Part shown: positions 12,860 through 25,033 of the stretch, one piece after another
How positions within the stretch are numbered: the stretch's first letter is position 1
Layout of the letters: each line of letters opens with the position of its first letter
NCBI GenBank assembly: GCA_946803715.1
Contig: CAMPET010000013.1
Coordinates: 280,150 to 344,149 of the forward strand
Direction of reading: 5' to 3'
DNA: 64,000 nucleotides
DNA from: Beroe ovata
Taxonomy: Eukaryota > Ctenophora > Nuda > Beroida > Beroidae
Made by a program: the position numbers and the translations under genes
The notes under the pieces: model-generated
Told to the model about the DNA's origin: nothing
What the model saw: the letters and a program-made list of their open reading frames with translations, nothing else
The model's database searches: none

Positions 12860-13648
12860 GCCCCTCTACAGCTGAAGACAGTATCCACCAAGCTTATCTT
12901 ATCCAGATTATCAGGCTGCTTCAGCGCTTCAGTCTTAGAACTGGAAGATGTCACAGAAATTTCTAGCTCAGTTTTAATCGCTTCCTCTGAACGAAAAATG
13001 GCGTTCCTATTCGGGGCAAATTGCAAAATGGCCACTCCTTATTGATTTCTTATATGAAATAGCAACAAACTCAAAAGCTTCAATTTAAAAAAAACATGCA
13101 AAGTTTACCAATTATGAAATTTGTTTAGTTACAAAATATCATGACCTAAAGATGTTATTGTTATTCAAGATACTAACTCGAGAACGTGGTAAACTGTTAT
13201 GCACAGAAATAGAAAAAACACGGCGTTTCATTGTAATGAACGGTTGTTATCCCAATGATATTTGTGTTGAACAAACAATGTACCTATTAGCTCTCACCGC
13301 AGGAGTGTATACAACAAAAAGATAGAACTAGGGATAGCTTGAACTCTGATTGAGAACAACTATCGAAATGATAGTCCCGTTTGAAAGAGAACCGCATTCC
13401 TGGGTATATGATTCAAATAACGTGATATCGCATATCGCGAGGAACAATTAGCTGTATCGGATGATAATAACTTTGGCCCGGGTCAAAAAGGCCATTTTCG
13501 AAAGTTTTCTCAATACCTAGCTTTGGCGCTAAAGCAACAAAATTCAGAAATCACAAGACGCAACGGTTGTTCGAAAAGTAGGTACATAAAACCACCAGTC
13601 GATTACGCTCACAACGAAACTGTTAATAGGTATAGCTCAATAGAAGTA

Positions 13649-14039
13649 ATGAGCTCAACAAAAGTTATGAGGCCAGCGTCGGTAAACATGTAAACGTTAT
13701 CATAACTCATGAGTCTGTATTTAGCAATCGATCTAATCGGGACACGAAATGCAGCTCTGTTACTCCCCTTATTAGTAAGTGCGTAGGTGGAGGGTGGTAT
13801 AGACGTATTAACTGTTGTTAACATATGGCAGCTCATGCTCNATGAGCTCAACAAAAGTTATGAGGCCAGCGTCGATAAACATGTAAACGTTATTGATAAC
13901 TCATGAGTCTGTATTTAGCAATCGATCTAATCGGGACTCGAAACGCAGCTCTGTTAGGTACTCCCCTTAGTAAGTGCGTAGGTGGAGGGTGGTATAGACG
14001 TAGGTATTAACTGTTGTTAACATATGGCAGCTCATGCTC
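13649..14039 (+). repeat. Direct duplication of about 195 bp around a single N
   Basis: 13649-13840 and 13842-14039 are nearly identical and differ by a few substitutions and short insertions. A single N at 13841 separates them. No coding potential. Confidence 0.9.
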
Positions 14040-14344
14040 TATTGCTCTAGAAAATCAAACAAAAGACTTGACCCCTGTGGCCAGTGGTAAAATAGATGGT
14101 CTTGCTCACTGTGACAGAATATTGACCATAGGTATTGTACATTCAAAATGGGGGGGTGCTTATTCATATTGCTTTCTGTTCGACCAACAACGGATATGAT
14201 CTAGTGGAAAATTCCTGCAGTCAATAATTGTCACACCTGTCCAACCTGTCTTATAGGAACATAGGACGATTGATAAGCCAAATAAAAAGCATCATATCAA
14301 GTGTTGACTTTACAATTGATTGTTCAGGCTAGAAAATGTTAATT

Positions 14345-14401
14345 ATGTAGAAAGCTCGATCATCGAGCTTTCTACATGAAACATCGAGTCGATGTTTCAT
14401 G
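14345..14401. repeat. Two overlapping perfect palindromes
   Basis: The first is 14345-14377: arms ATGTAGAAAGCTCGAT and its exact complement, with a one-base loop. The second is 14375-14401: arms CATGAAACATCGA and its exact complement, with a one-base loop. They share the three bases CAT. Each would form a complete hairpin or cruciform with no mismatch. Confidence 0.95.
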
Positions 14402-15051
14402 AGGACAGTAATCTACTAATACCCTAAAGAAGATTATTATACTGCACAATGGGTATAATAAGCTACCTAGGGTGAATAACACATGTTTACTCAGTAGATT
14501 ATATAGGTAGTTCGAGGCGCCGGAATTCCCTGTGTAATTTAGTTACTTATTGAGTAAGACACAATCCAGTTCATGAAACATGCAATGCTCACAAAACAGC
14601 TGCTCTTTATTCTAAATCGATTACCAAACAAGCGCCGATAAGATTGATTGATGTATCAGGAAAGTTTGAGGGAAATCAAGAGACTCGAAGGTGTTGAGAT
14701 GATGTGTTCTGACTGCTGTACAAAAATATAAACAATGATAGATGCTATCCAGAAAGTACTGACAAGGAACTTACGACAGTCAGCATCTATGAGAGGGAAA
14801 AGCACCGACACAGTGGACAGGGTGGGGTTATACTACCAGAGAAAACTGATAGCAATACAACTCAACCAGTCAGTTATTAACACCAATAATAAATGAGTCA
14901 TCAATAAAAAGCGAAAAACATATAAATGCAGAAACAGATTCCTGATAGCTATGTTGTAGAAGACGTTAAACAAGTTATAATATGCAGAATGCATGTCCGT
15001 ATACACATTATCATGAAATCTGACCTACAATTATCTACCTATATACTTAGC

Positions 15052-15123
15052 GGATTGGTAGTTTAATTGGCATAGCTACAGGCGCGATTCCTAAGGTTTC
15101 GGGTTCAAGTCCGGGCCAATCCC
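15052..15123 (+). pseudogene. tRNA-like sequence, copy 1
   Basis: It is 72 bases long. The acceptor stem GGATTGG/CCAATCC pairs perfectly over 7 bp. Internal promoter boxes TAGTTTAATTGG (A) and GGTTCAAGTCC (B) are well placed. The anticodon stem pairs only over its inner three base pairs, the T stem has a mismatch, and position 33 is G instead of the near-universal U. It is therefore more likely a tRNA pseudogene or SINE head than a working tRNA. Confidence 0.55.
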
Positions 15124-15587
15124 ATACTATTCTGAGTTTCTTCCCTATTCAGTACTTGGTCATGATCTCATTAAATTGACATACAATGCAAACTACTTAT
15201 CACGATAGAGAATGTCAACTGAGTGGACAACTACCCTTTACAAGAACCTTCAGGAGGAGTTTGACTCATGCCCCCTTTTCTCCTCAATCCATCCTCCTGG
15301 ACTGCGAGATTACACTATCAACGATTGCCCTTCATTTACATTTTACACAGTTCACGCCCNCTACCAGAGAAAACTGATAGCAATACAACTCAAACAGTCA
15401 GTTATTAACACCAATAATAAATGAGCCATCAATAAGAAGCGAAAAACATATAAATGCAGAAACAGAGTCCTGATAGCAATGTTGTAGAAGACGTAAAACA
15501 AGTTATAATATGCAGAATGCATGTATACCTACACATTATCATGAAATCTGACCTACAATGCGAATTAATTCTATCTATATACTTAGC

Positions 15588-15659
15588 GGATTGGTAGTTT
15601 AATTGGCATAGCTACAGGCGCGATTCCTAAGGTTTCAGGTTCAAGTCCGGGTCAATCCC
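15588..15659 (+). pseudogene. tRNA-like sequence, copy 2
   Basis: Second copy of the same tRNA-like element within the 0.5-kb duplication. It carries two extra changes: one turns box B into AGGTTCAAGTCC and the other makes the last acceptor pair a G-U wobble. Both fit a non-functional copy or a second allele. Confidence 0.5.
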
Positions 15660-17123
15660 ATACTATTCTGAGTTTATTTATCACGATAGAGAATATCAAC
15701 TGATTGGACAACTACCCTTTACAAGAACCTTCAGGAGGAGTTTGACTCATGCCCCCTTTTCTCCTCAATCCATCCTCCTGGACTGCGAGATTACACTATC
15801 AACGATTGCCCTTCATTTACATTTTACACAGTTCACGCCCATCATAACCCTGATTAGGCCAATTGTCCTAAACGATGGATGGCCTAAACAGAAACAGTAT
15901 AGGAGAATGAAATTAAAAATGAATTTTAGGCCAAATTTCCAGTAAGGCCAGATGTCCAGTTAGGTCAAATGATCGACTACCGTCAACTAACTGGCTACCT
16001 AACCAATTTTTCAATATGAAATACTGGATCCTAAACATGGGAAGTAACTACTTTGAAATCTGGTCAAATCTTACAAAAAATATAGGTATCTGGGAGTAAA
16101 CTACCTACACTTGCCCCTTCATTACCTTCCATCACCTGCACATGAGAGAGTGTCATGAATATTCATATCTGGCTCATCAAGAGTCAAGACAATGCTCCAT
16201 GAATACATAAATATATGACATTTAATTGACCTAATCTGATGCGGACCTAATCTGATTGACCTAATCTGATGCTGATTGCGGAATTACACCCACATTCTCC
16301 TTCAATGGTCTTGGATCATGTCTCTTCTCACCACCACTTCCAATTAATAAGAGACTATTAAAGGAGAGGTGAAAGTTCCCATCCTGCAAGTAAGGAAGCC
16401 TGAATGTACCTTACCCGAACCATCCTTCTTGTAGTAGTGAACGGGGACTTATGTTCATTGTACATTGTACAGGAGTTCCAATAATCCGTATGTACTGACA
16501 GCTTGACACTGAGCCGATCACATTCACTCCCAAATATAGCAATTCATAATACCCGAGGGAGCCGGGGATAATACAGCTGGGAATAATAGGTAGGTATGTG
16601 CATGTGAGTGCGGACTGTGAAAAATTCATTAACAAGACCTCCTACAAACAGACTACAAAGCTCTTAATATTCAGGTTCCATTATGGTAGGCAGGAAGAGC
16701 TGTCACACTATATTTGGGATCATCAGGTGTCTGAATGTCACTTGGGTGACAAGGGATGAAAATGTAGTTTTGTGATTGGTGCATCACGGTTCCATGTTGA
16801 CACCACCAAACCGCACCCAACAACCGTTTCCATTTATGCGGTATCAACGATCACTCATCACATACATATAATATAGCGCCTCAATTCTCATGGAGAATAT
16901 GATGAAGAAATGAGTATTGAGAAATGAGTGAGAATTGAGCTGTACTTCCAGGTTTATTCGTGGGTGGTGAGAAGATCATGCTTCATGATCACTTCCTACT
17001 GTATTGCAGGTGTTTTTATCATTCCCAGTGACTGATGAGGGCTTGTGAATCATGTCTACCTAGTAGCAGTAGCTCAGTGGGACGAAGGTATGAAGTATAC
17101 CCAGAAGGTACATACTCTTACAG

Positions 17124-17278
17124 AACATGACACTCATCAGAACATGAAGTGTTACGGACCATGACACTCATCAGAACATGAAGTGTTACGGAACGTGACA
17201 CTCATCAGAACATGAAGTGTTACGGAACATGACACTCATCAGAACATGAAGTGTTACGGAACATGACACTCATCAGAA
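17124..17278 (+). repeat. 34-bp minisatellite, about 4.6 copies
   Basis: Units start at 17124, 17158, 17192, 17226 and 17260. Only isolated substitutions separate the units. Each contains two related half-motifs, AACATGACACTCATCAG and AACATGAAGTGTTACGG. There are no spacers, so it is not a CRISPR array. Confidence 0.95.
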
Positions 17279-18451
17279 GTACCAGGATCAAGAACCGTAA
17301 CGAAATTGAATCATTGGCGTGCAGCAAGACTTATGTCTGCAAAAATATCGCTGGTACGGCTATATCTGCGAAGAATTTGATGTTTGGAAGGAATTCGATG
17401 TCTGTTCATAGGTACCTCATAGTGGGTAATCAGTGAGGTAAGTTGCTAATATACCAATTCCCGACTCGGTTTTTAATAAACTAGTAGAAATTTATTTTGT
17501 GACCTTACATCATTCCTTACCATCTTTCAAAGTCTCACGTCGGTAGGTACCTACCTACTACCTAACTTACCTATTGGCATCCATATTCGTCTCAACTTGC
17601 CCCACATTCATTTAATTATTCACATGGGTTAATCACCACAATACTTACCGCATTGGGTCTTCAGATAACCTCAATATATTAACACAAGGTTTCCAAGTAG
17701 CACGCTATGTTATTAAGAAATAGGAGTCATATGAAGCTGATACACTGGTATTACCCGATACTCGATAGTAATATCATCGTGGTTTACAATGATATTTGAT
17801 TTGATGATATGAACCACGTGACAATTATATACTATAGCCAAGCAATCACATTTGGTACTACACGCAGCAATACCCATAATAAAGTATCTAGAGTATGTTG
17901 TAACAGCTATAATATTAGCAATCTGGAATTAATAATCTGGAATTTGCCAGAATACTCCATGAACGGGCAAAATAGGAGCACCGTTGTCCATTTCATGAAT
18001 TATTAAAGAGCAGCCATGGAGCCACTACTCTTTTCATCGTAACTATCAGCTTATTTACAATTAGTTGTCATGTGACAAAAGGTAGTTAATCACCCCATAT
18101 TGACAAGAAACCATCTCCGTTATCAGTAGCAATGGCAAGAATTTGTCACCACCTCCAGTTACTGCACTATCAACTATCGAGACACGCTGGGACACGAGCT
18201 AGGACGTGTACCTACTATAAACTAGGATGTGTACACGTGTACACAGAGCATCCTTCCCACTATCAAAGTGATGACACATGTATGATATTTTATCATAATA
18301 ACTGTGTCATACTGTCATCATCAAGGTGTGCGAGTATGGGGTGCTATAAATTTATTGAGGAGGAGAAGCCAGATGTCGACATATTAACTCTTAGTTTCAT
18401 GATAATTGAGAATTTGATTCAGCTGCCCCGCTGTGAGGAAATTATTCCTTT

Positions 18452-20625
18452 AAGTCTTTACCGGCACTTACGACACTTATTTTCCACCAAATCATCTCTC
18501 CTACTCTCACACTACAAATATCAATCCTCGTTACGATCATGTATAGTTCATACTCGCCGTGAAACCACGCCCAAATGACGATTTCTCTCCCTTGGGAAGC
18601 AAACAGTACAAAAACGCGAAAATCAATGGGACACACAAATAGGCCAAAATCAGTTCTGCACGTGACATACTGAAAAATAGTGTTTCTGGCCTATTTTTTG
18701 ACGTAGAATTCGAATCTGAAAGAATTAGAGAGCTAGCTGATTGGGAAATTGGGGAAAATTCTTATTTCTTCTCAGACATGAAGTTATGAGTCACATGATA
18801 TACAGCTCCTCAGGGAAGCAAGATAGGGCCGAAATTCGATCGGGAATCGATTCAGCGTCCAAAAATACATGGGAATTCATGGTCTTTGCTTGCATGTGCG
18901 ACAAAAAAATTTCTTCGAATTTCTGATCGGAGTATCGATAGAAAATGAAGTGAGTGACTCCACACTTTTTTACTTCATTTTCGAAGGTCTCTAATGAAGT
19001 CTTTACCGGCACTTACGACACTAATTTTCCACCAAATCATCTCTCCTACTCTCACACTACAAATATCAATCCTCGTTACGATCATGTATAGTTCATACTC
19101 GCCGTGAAACCACGCCCAAATGACGATTTCTCTCCCTTGGGAAGCAAACAGTACAAAAACGCGAAAATCAATGGGACACACAAATAGGCCAAAATCAGTT
19201 CTGCACGTGACATACTGAAAAATAGTGTTTCTGGCCTATTTTTTGACGTAGAATTCGAATCTGAAAGAATTAGAGAGCTAGCTGATTGGGAAATTGGGGA
19301 AAATTCTTATTTCTTCTCAGACATGAAGTTATGAGTCACATGATATACAGCTCCTCAGGGAAGCAAGATAGGGCCGAAATTCGATCGGGAATCGATTCAG
19401 CGTCCAAAAATACATGGGAATTCATGGTCTTTGCTTGCATGTGCGACAAAAAAATTTCTTCGAATTTCTGATCGGAGTATCGATAAAAAATGAAGTGAGT
19501 GACTCCACACTTTTTTACTTCATTTTCGAAGGTCTCTAATGAAGTCTTTACCGGCACTTACGACACTAATTTTCCACCAAATCATCTCTCCTACTCTCAC
19601 ACTACAAATATCAATCCTCGTTACGATCATGTATAGTTCATACTCGCCGTGAAACCACGCCCAAATGACGATTTCTCTCCCTTGGGAAGCAAACAGTACA
19701 AAAACGCGAAAATCAATGGGACACACAAATAGGCCAAAATCAGTTCTGCACGTGACATACTGAAAAATAGTGTTTCTGGCCTATTTTTTGACGTAGAATT
19801 CGAATCTGAAAGAATTAGAGAGCTAGCTGATTGGGAAATTGGGGAAAATTCTTATTTCTTCTCAGACATGAAGTTATGAGTCACATGATATACAGCTCCT
19901 CAGGGAAGCAAGATAGGGCCGAAATTCGATCGGGAATCGATTCAGCGTCCAAAAATACATGGGAATTCATGGTCTTTGCTTGCATGTGCGACAAAAAAAT
20001 ATCTTCCAATTTCTGATCGGAGTATCGATAAAAATGAAGTGAGTGACTCCACACTTTTTTACTTCATTTTCGAAGGTCTCTAATGAAGTCTTTACCGGCA
20101 CTTACGACACTTATTTTCCACCAAATCATCTCTCCTACTCTCACACTACAAATATCAATCCTCGTTACGATCATGTATAGTTCATACTCGCCGTGAAACC
20201 ACGCCCAAATGACGATTTCTCTCCCCTGGGAAGCAAACAGTACAAAAACGCGAAAATCAATGGGACACACAAATACACCAAAATCAGTTCTGCACGAGAC
20301 ATACTGAAAAATAGTGTTTCTGGCCTATTTTTTGACGTAGAATTCAAACCTGAAAGAATTAGAGAGCGAGAGCTAGCTGATTGGGAAATTGGGAGCTAGC
20401 TGATTGGGAAATTGGGGAAAATTCTTATTTCTTCTCAGACATGAAGTTATGAGTCACATGATATACACCTCCTCAGGGAAGCAAGAAAGGGCCGAAATTC
20501 GATCGGGAATCGATTCAGCGTCCAAAAATATATGGGAATTCATGGTCTTTGCTTGCATGTGCGACAAAAAAATTTCTTCCAATTTCTGATCGGAGTATCG
20601 ATAAAAATTTCGAAGGTCACTAATA
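18452..20625 (+). repeat. Satellite: four tandem copies of a 545-bp unit
   Basis: Units start at 18452, 18997, 19542 and 20087, exactly 545 bp apart. Copies 1-3 are almost identical. Copy 4 has a small internal duplication of the GAGCTAGCTGATTGGG region and lacks the segment containing gagtgactccacac. Small open frames recur in both directions only because the DNA repeats. I see no transposase or terminal inverted repeats. Confidence 0.95.
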
Positions 20626-20812
20626 ATCAATGCATACGTCAGTGGTTCATAGACTCATAGCCATGCTCCACAAAACTAGTATTTGTTTCCAATGTTAGTA
20701 CCTACAAAGCTACAAGAATAATGATATCCCGCAAACAGTATTAAAACGAGACAAAATTTATCCGAGGCAAATTTTTCAACACAATTTTGATTTTTTCGCA
20801 TTCCATTATTGG

Positions 20813-20850
20813 GATGTTCTTCAGGCAGATTTATCTACCAGAAGAACATC
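20813..20850. repeat. Hairpin with 10-bp perfect arms
   Basis: GATGTTCTTC at 20813-20822 pairs with GAAGAACATC at 20841-20850. The interior also pairs partly (GGCAGAT with ATCTACC, one mismatch), giving a nearly continuous stem. Possibly the remnant of a fold-back element; function unknown. Confidence 0.8.
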
Positions 20851-21995
20851 GCGATAAAAATAGCATTCATTAAAAGTATAAAACATGTTTACTATTCAGA
20901 GAAGGAAGATTACTACCTACCTATCCTGTTAAAATCATGGCAAATTTTCACACTTTAGGCAATAAAATCCATTAGCATATAATATAATATTGCGACTGTG
21001 ATAGAGGGCAATAATGCTATTGTCCGGATGTATACATATTTTACTGCTGGTTCAGGGGGATCACTCATTGATTGTGCAACTATCGCATGTCCCTCGACTC
21101 ACACCTATAATGGTGGAGGATTGAGGAAGAAACATGATTGGCTTCTTTTTTGGGAAAATAATCCCGAAATGTTAGCACCTGTATCCTTGTCTCAATGTAC
21201 GGTTTTACCATGAGTAGGTAAGAAATTTCCATGAATGACTGATTTGTATGATGGTGGGCATATTTCATCAAGCATGTTATGGAAGGTGGGAACATAACAT
21301 AACAGGGTGGGATCATGACTTTTGATAAGACACATCGTTTCCATTGAATTATAGTAACTACTTATGTACACAATCTGAAACTTCAGGCAGTTTCCATGGG
21401 CTATAATTGACATTGAAAGATATGCAAGGGATGATAGGTAGGTCATCATCTAGGGATTTATTTCCAAATAAATGGAATGTAGCCTTTACACTTGTTACAT
21501 GTTCTGAATACACATCTTGAAGAGTGATACACTTCATCCTCTAAACTCTACTTGTGATGTTTAATAAGAAAAAATTAAACAAGTCGTGTGACTTGATGAA
21601 TTGGAATCTTACTTCTCCTCCACCTTCTCCCTTCAACTGGACATGAAATTGCTCCTCAAGTTGTCCCACCGCAATCTCCACTCTGCTTGATACTTTGCTC
21701 AAGAACGATGCGCTGCTCATGAAGTGATCAGCTCACAAGATGTCGCTCAATACAATGCTCATGTCCAATTAAAATCTTGATGTTTTGGGGTTCGAATTCA
21801 GAAATGAATTGGTCTTCATAAGTTTTGAGTTTAGGTGATCTAATCAGTAATCAATGCAATGATTGTAGAAGAATTTACAAGCGGGAGGTTACAAAAGTGC
21901 GTCATAGTGGTCATTCAACAACCGGGCTTCAAGAAAGTAGATTCAACTTCAAGTCTTTACTAAGTAAGAGTCTGTCGAACGAAGGTGATCGGTTA

Positions 21996-22079
21996 CGACT
22001 GCGTTGTTCGGTTACAACGTTCGGTTACAACGTTCGGTTACAACGTTCGGTTGCGTTGTTCGGTTACAACTGCGTTGTA
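21996..22079 (+). repeat. 13-bp minisatellite (GTTCGGTTACAAC)n
   Basis: About four perfect and several degenerate copies of a 13-bp unit. The flanks decay into related motifs with tgcgttg insertions. Confidence 0.9.
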
Positions 22080-22811
22080 TTTTGTTACGACTACCTTATT
22101 AATGTTTGCACAGCGGTACACTCACCTTCTTACTGACAGTAACCGATATTTTCTCTATACATCACGAGCTACATAATACTCATACGCCAACATTCTGAGT
22201 TCCAAACATGCCGCCTTGACAGCTGTTGTAATATCAAAGCGCAGATTGTACGACTTTACAATAGCATCAGGTGCACCACAGACAGCGGTTTCATGAACAT
22301 TGCATAATTAACGGAATGAAAATTTTATATTTTCCTTTTTTTCGTGACCTTTTATTGTACTGCCTGTAAGGAGCTCTGGAACAATCAATTTCCCAGGGGC
22401 CCAGTGAACTGAACAATGCCCGCCGAGGGGGAGCTACTGAGAACAAAAGTCTCCCTGGGGGCGGACAAAATTGAAATTACCTTTTTCCTGTGTGCACACT
22501 GAGCATCGACAATGGGAAAATCATGATCGGAGAAAGCTTTCATTCCCATGATATCGCCTATCGGCAGTTAGAAATCGGTTGATCTCCGAGATCAGATGAT
22601 AGCTGTCAACTGCCAAGAGTTGTTACACTCGTGAGTGAAGGACAGTGTAATTCTAATATATGCATGCTAAGCCATAGTACACAGGAGTGAAAAACTAATA
22701 CATATTGTGTTGCTGATTCATGATCCAAACACTCGGTTTCTTGGGCAGATGACAATGCGCATTGCACACATTGATTACTTCTACGCCACACCCAGGCCAC
22801 ACACATATTCA

Positions 22812-22838
22812 GACAGACAGACAGACAGACAGACACAN

Positions 22839-22867
<29 letters not shown>
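22812..22867. repeat. (GACA)n / (CA)n microsatellite with one N
   Basis: A tetranucleotide GACA run passes into a CA run, with a single N at 22838. On the minus strand this is a TG repeat. Confidence 0.95.
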
Positions 22868-22870
<3 letters not shown>

Positions 22871-23642
22871 GTCATCAGTTTCCACATTTTGAACACGCCC
22901 ATTGCCCAGGCAGATACCTAGGTACTTACCTTTGATCTTGCAATGTGGCGAAATTATCGGTGAACCGAGTTTACAGCTGATGGACAATTTGACCATCAAG
23001 CAACAGGTGACATACTATAGCATACAACTATATTTCATGACAAACACCAACTTGAAGTGTCATATCATGGATCAAAATACTCCAATATTATTTCCACTTC
23101 ACTGAGACTCCCAACCTATCACGAATCATGACGTAAGATACATCTAAAATTCGATAGGTACCTTGCCTCTACAGTGGAGAGTCTACACGCTGTAGGTTTC
23201 TCATATTCATTAATTCCAAGTTGATTAATTGATGCTCCAGAGGATAGGAAAGCCGAAAGGTGATCATGATGATGACTGATTAATCATCAAGGGTGATTGC
23301 ATCAGCTATTGCTTGCTCTTGCACTATGATGAATGCACCATATCGGACTTGTACTTTATTTTCCTACACTCCCCATGCAACCAAGATGTCACAGGTTACT
23401 CGAAATGTTTACTACTATAATATGTCAGAGGTGGTACCATCACGACAGTACAAGGCAATTATATCCGAAAAGACAACTACCACAGAACTCATTACCTATA
23501 ATAGCATATTGAATGGAGAGAGATTATTAAGTACTTATCTAATAGACGTAACTCATCTTTTTTACGCAGCATGTCCGCCCTCATAAAATGGTTAGGAAAT
23601 AGGGTCGACCACCAGAACACTCGGGCATAAATACCTGCATTG

Positions 23643-23691
23643 TGTGCGTGTGTGTGTGTGTGTACTGTGTGTTTACTGTGTGTTTGTGCAC
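23643..23691. repeat. (TG)n microsatellite
   Basis: Interrupted TG repeat of about 50 bp with tactg interruptions. Non-coding. Confidence 0.9.
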
Positions 23692-25033
23692 TTGATATTA
23701 TCATAAAAAGGGTAATCAGACTTGTTATATTCGTTTGCTGCACACATACTACAATAACCGAGGTTGCAACAACCCGGCTACACAAAGAGCAACCTAGTAA
23801 CCTACAATCTACATTGCTATATTAGCTGTTTGCCTATAGTAGGAGCATATTTTGTTTGACATGAAACAGCGTAGATATGGAGGGAACTACGAAAATGAAT
23901 GGAGAAAAAGAAAGGAGAAAAAATGGAGAGATATAACAGGAAAATGTAGGTTCATCGTTGGATAATTAAGGAATTAAGGATCAAGAAGAATTGATTGTTG
24001 CCGGTCTAGTTGAGCGACCAGTGACCACCCAGGATTCTTTTTGATTGGAAGTGTTCATAGAAATTGGCTCTTTGATAAATTATCTTTGATAAATTCAAAT
24101 TTCTGGTCAGGGATTTGATCGAATTATTTCGGTACGTAGCATCAATGAAGTCAGCAATTATGAATACAAAGATCATACACGAAGTTGAATAGTAAAATTT
24201 CGTTATTAATACCTCAAATGACAACAGAAATCACAGAGAGCAAGTTTAAAACAAAAAAGGAAGTGCACTGATTAGTATTTAGTGATAGGCGAAATAAAAC
24301 ATCATCGACCTGTAATCCAAATGCCTAGGAATCTGTAAAGGTGCATTCCCTCATCTTCGGCTACTGAGATAAAGAAGATAAATGTTTAATAAAATCCAGG
24401 TCAAAAGGGCATAGGATCAGTCTCGGGGAATGCGTACCTATTCGTACATGATGATAATTATCAAGTAATTAAGAATTTACATATCTAGCTTCTTTTAGTT
24501 CATTACAGGGAGATAATTTATTCGAAATTATTGGCAGATTTGTACAATAAACCAAAGCTTATCTAAATCTACGCCACCTTTACACTACCAAAATGCAAGG
24601 TTTTACTATGACTTCAAAAATGACTAACTCACTAAAAATATCAAATATATCATCATTCATCAAGTGAGCCGTATTTTAACATTGAATTACAGCTCATGAA
24701 GTTCCAAATTGAGCATGATGATGATTGGTGATATTAGAGAAAGAAAGGTATTGACAAGGTGAGAACTGAGATTCATTTCATGCAACTTTGAAAATAAAAA
24801 TCCGTGTAGAGGACGTCAACAATGTCTTACTTACGTCTTACAATGCAATATCAAAAAGAAAAGTATAAAAGTAGAACCATATTATGATTGTAAAATCTAC
24901 ATTATTGATAGTTCAAACTATTGTATCGCCAGTAATCAACATAGTACATCATAGTTATCTACTGTTTATCATAGGTAATCACAAAATGACAAGAGTTCAA
25001 TATCATTGTAAAAAGGTTCATCAACAACAATTG

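Larger units (their letters stand above)
14833..15839 (+). repeat. Direct duplication of about 0.5 kb, each copy with a tRNA-like sequence
   Basis: 14833-15359 recurs at 15361-15839. A single N at 15360 marks the join. The copies differ by scattered substitutions and by a stretch of about 40 bases present only in the first copy, before cacgatagag. Each copy contains one tRNA-like element. Confidence 0.9.
12860..17123. other. Gene-free region with duplications and tRNA-like sequences
   Basis: No exon with convincing coding content. The part next to 12860 should hold the 5' UTR and promoter of the GPCR. Further right are two local duplications, two abutting palindromes and two tRNA-like copies, listed separately. 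The remaining sequence is AT-rich with no pattern I can name. Confidence 0.6.
20626..25033. other. Gene-free region upstream of the cyclase stop codon
   Basis: No supported exon. It contains a hairpin, a 13-bp minisatellite, two microsatellites and, at its right end, the presumed 3' UTR of the adenylyl cyclase (minus strand). Open frames here are short and have no recognisable domains. Confidence 0.6.

Noticed and set aside
17124-17278. CRISPR array
   Set aside because: The 34-bp units are directly contiguous with no spacers, and this is a eukaryotic genome.
18442-20589. Repeated small open frames of 61-73 codons in the satellite
   Set aside because: They recur because the DNA is repeated; no start context, domain or codon-level conservation beyond that of the DNA.
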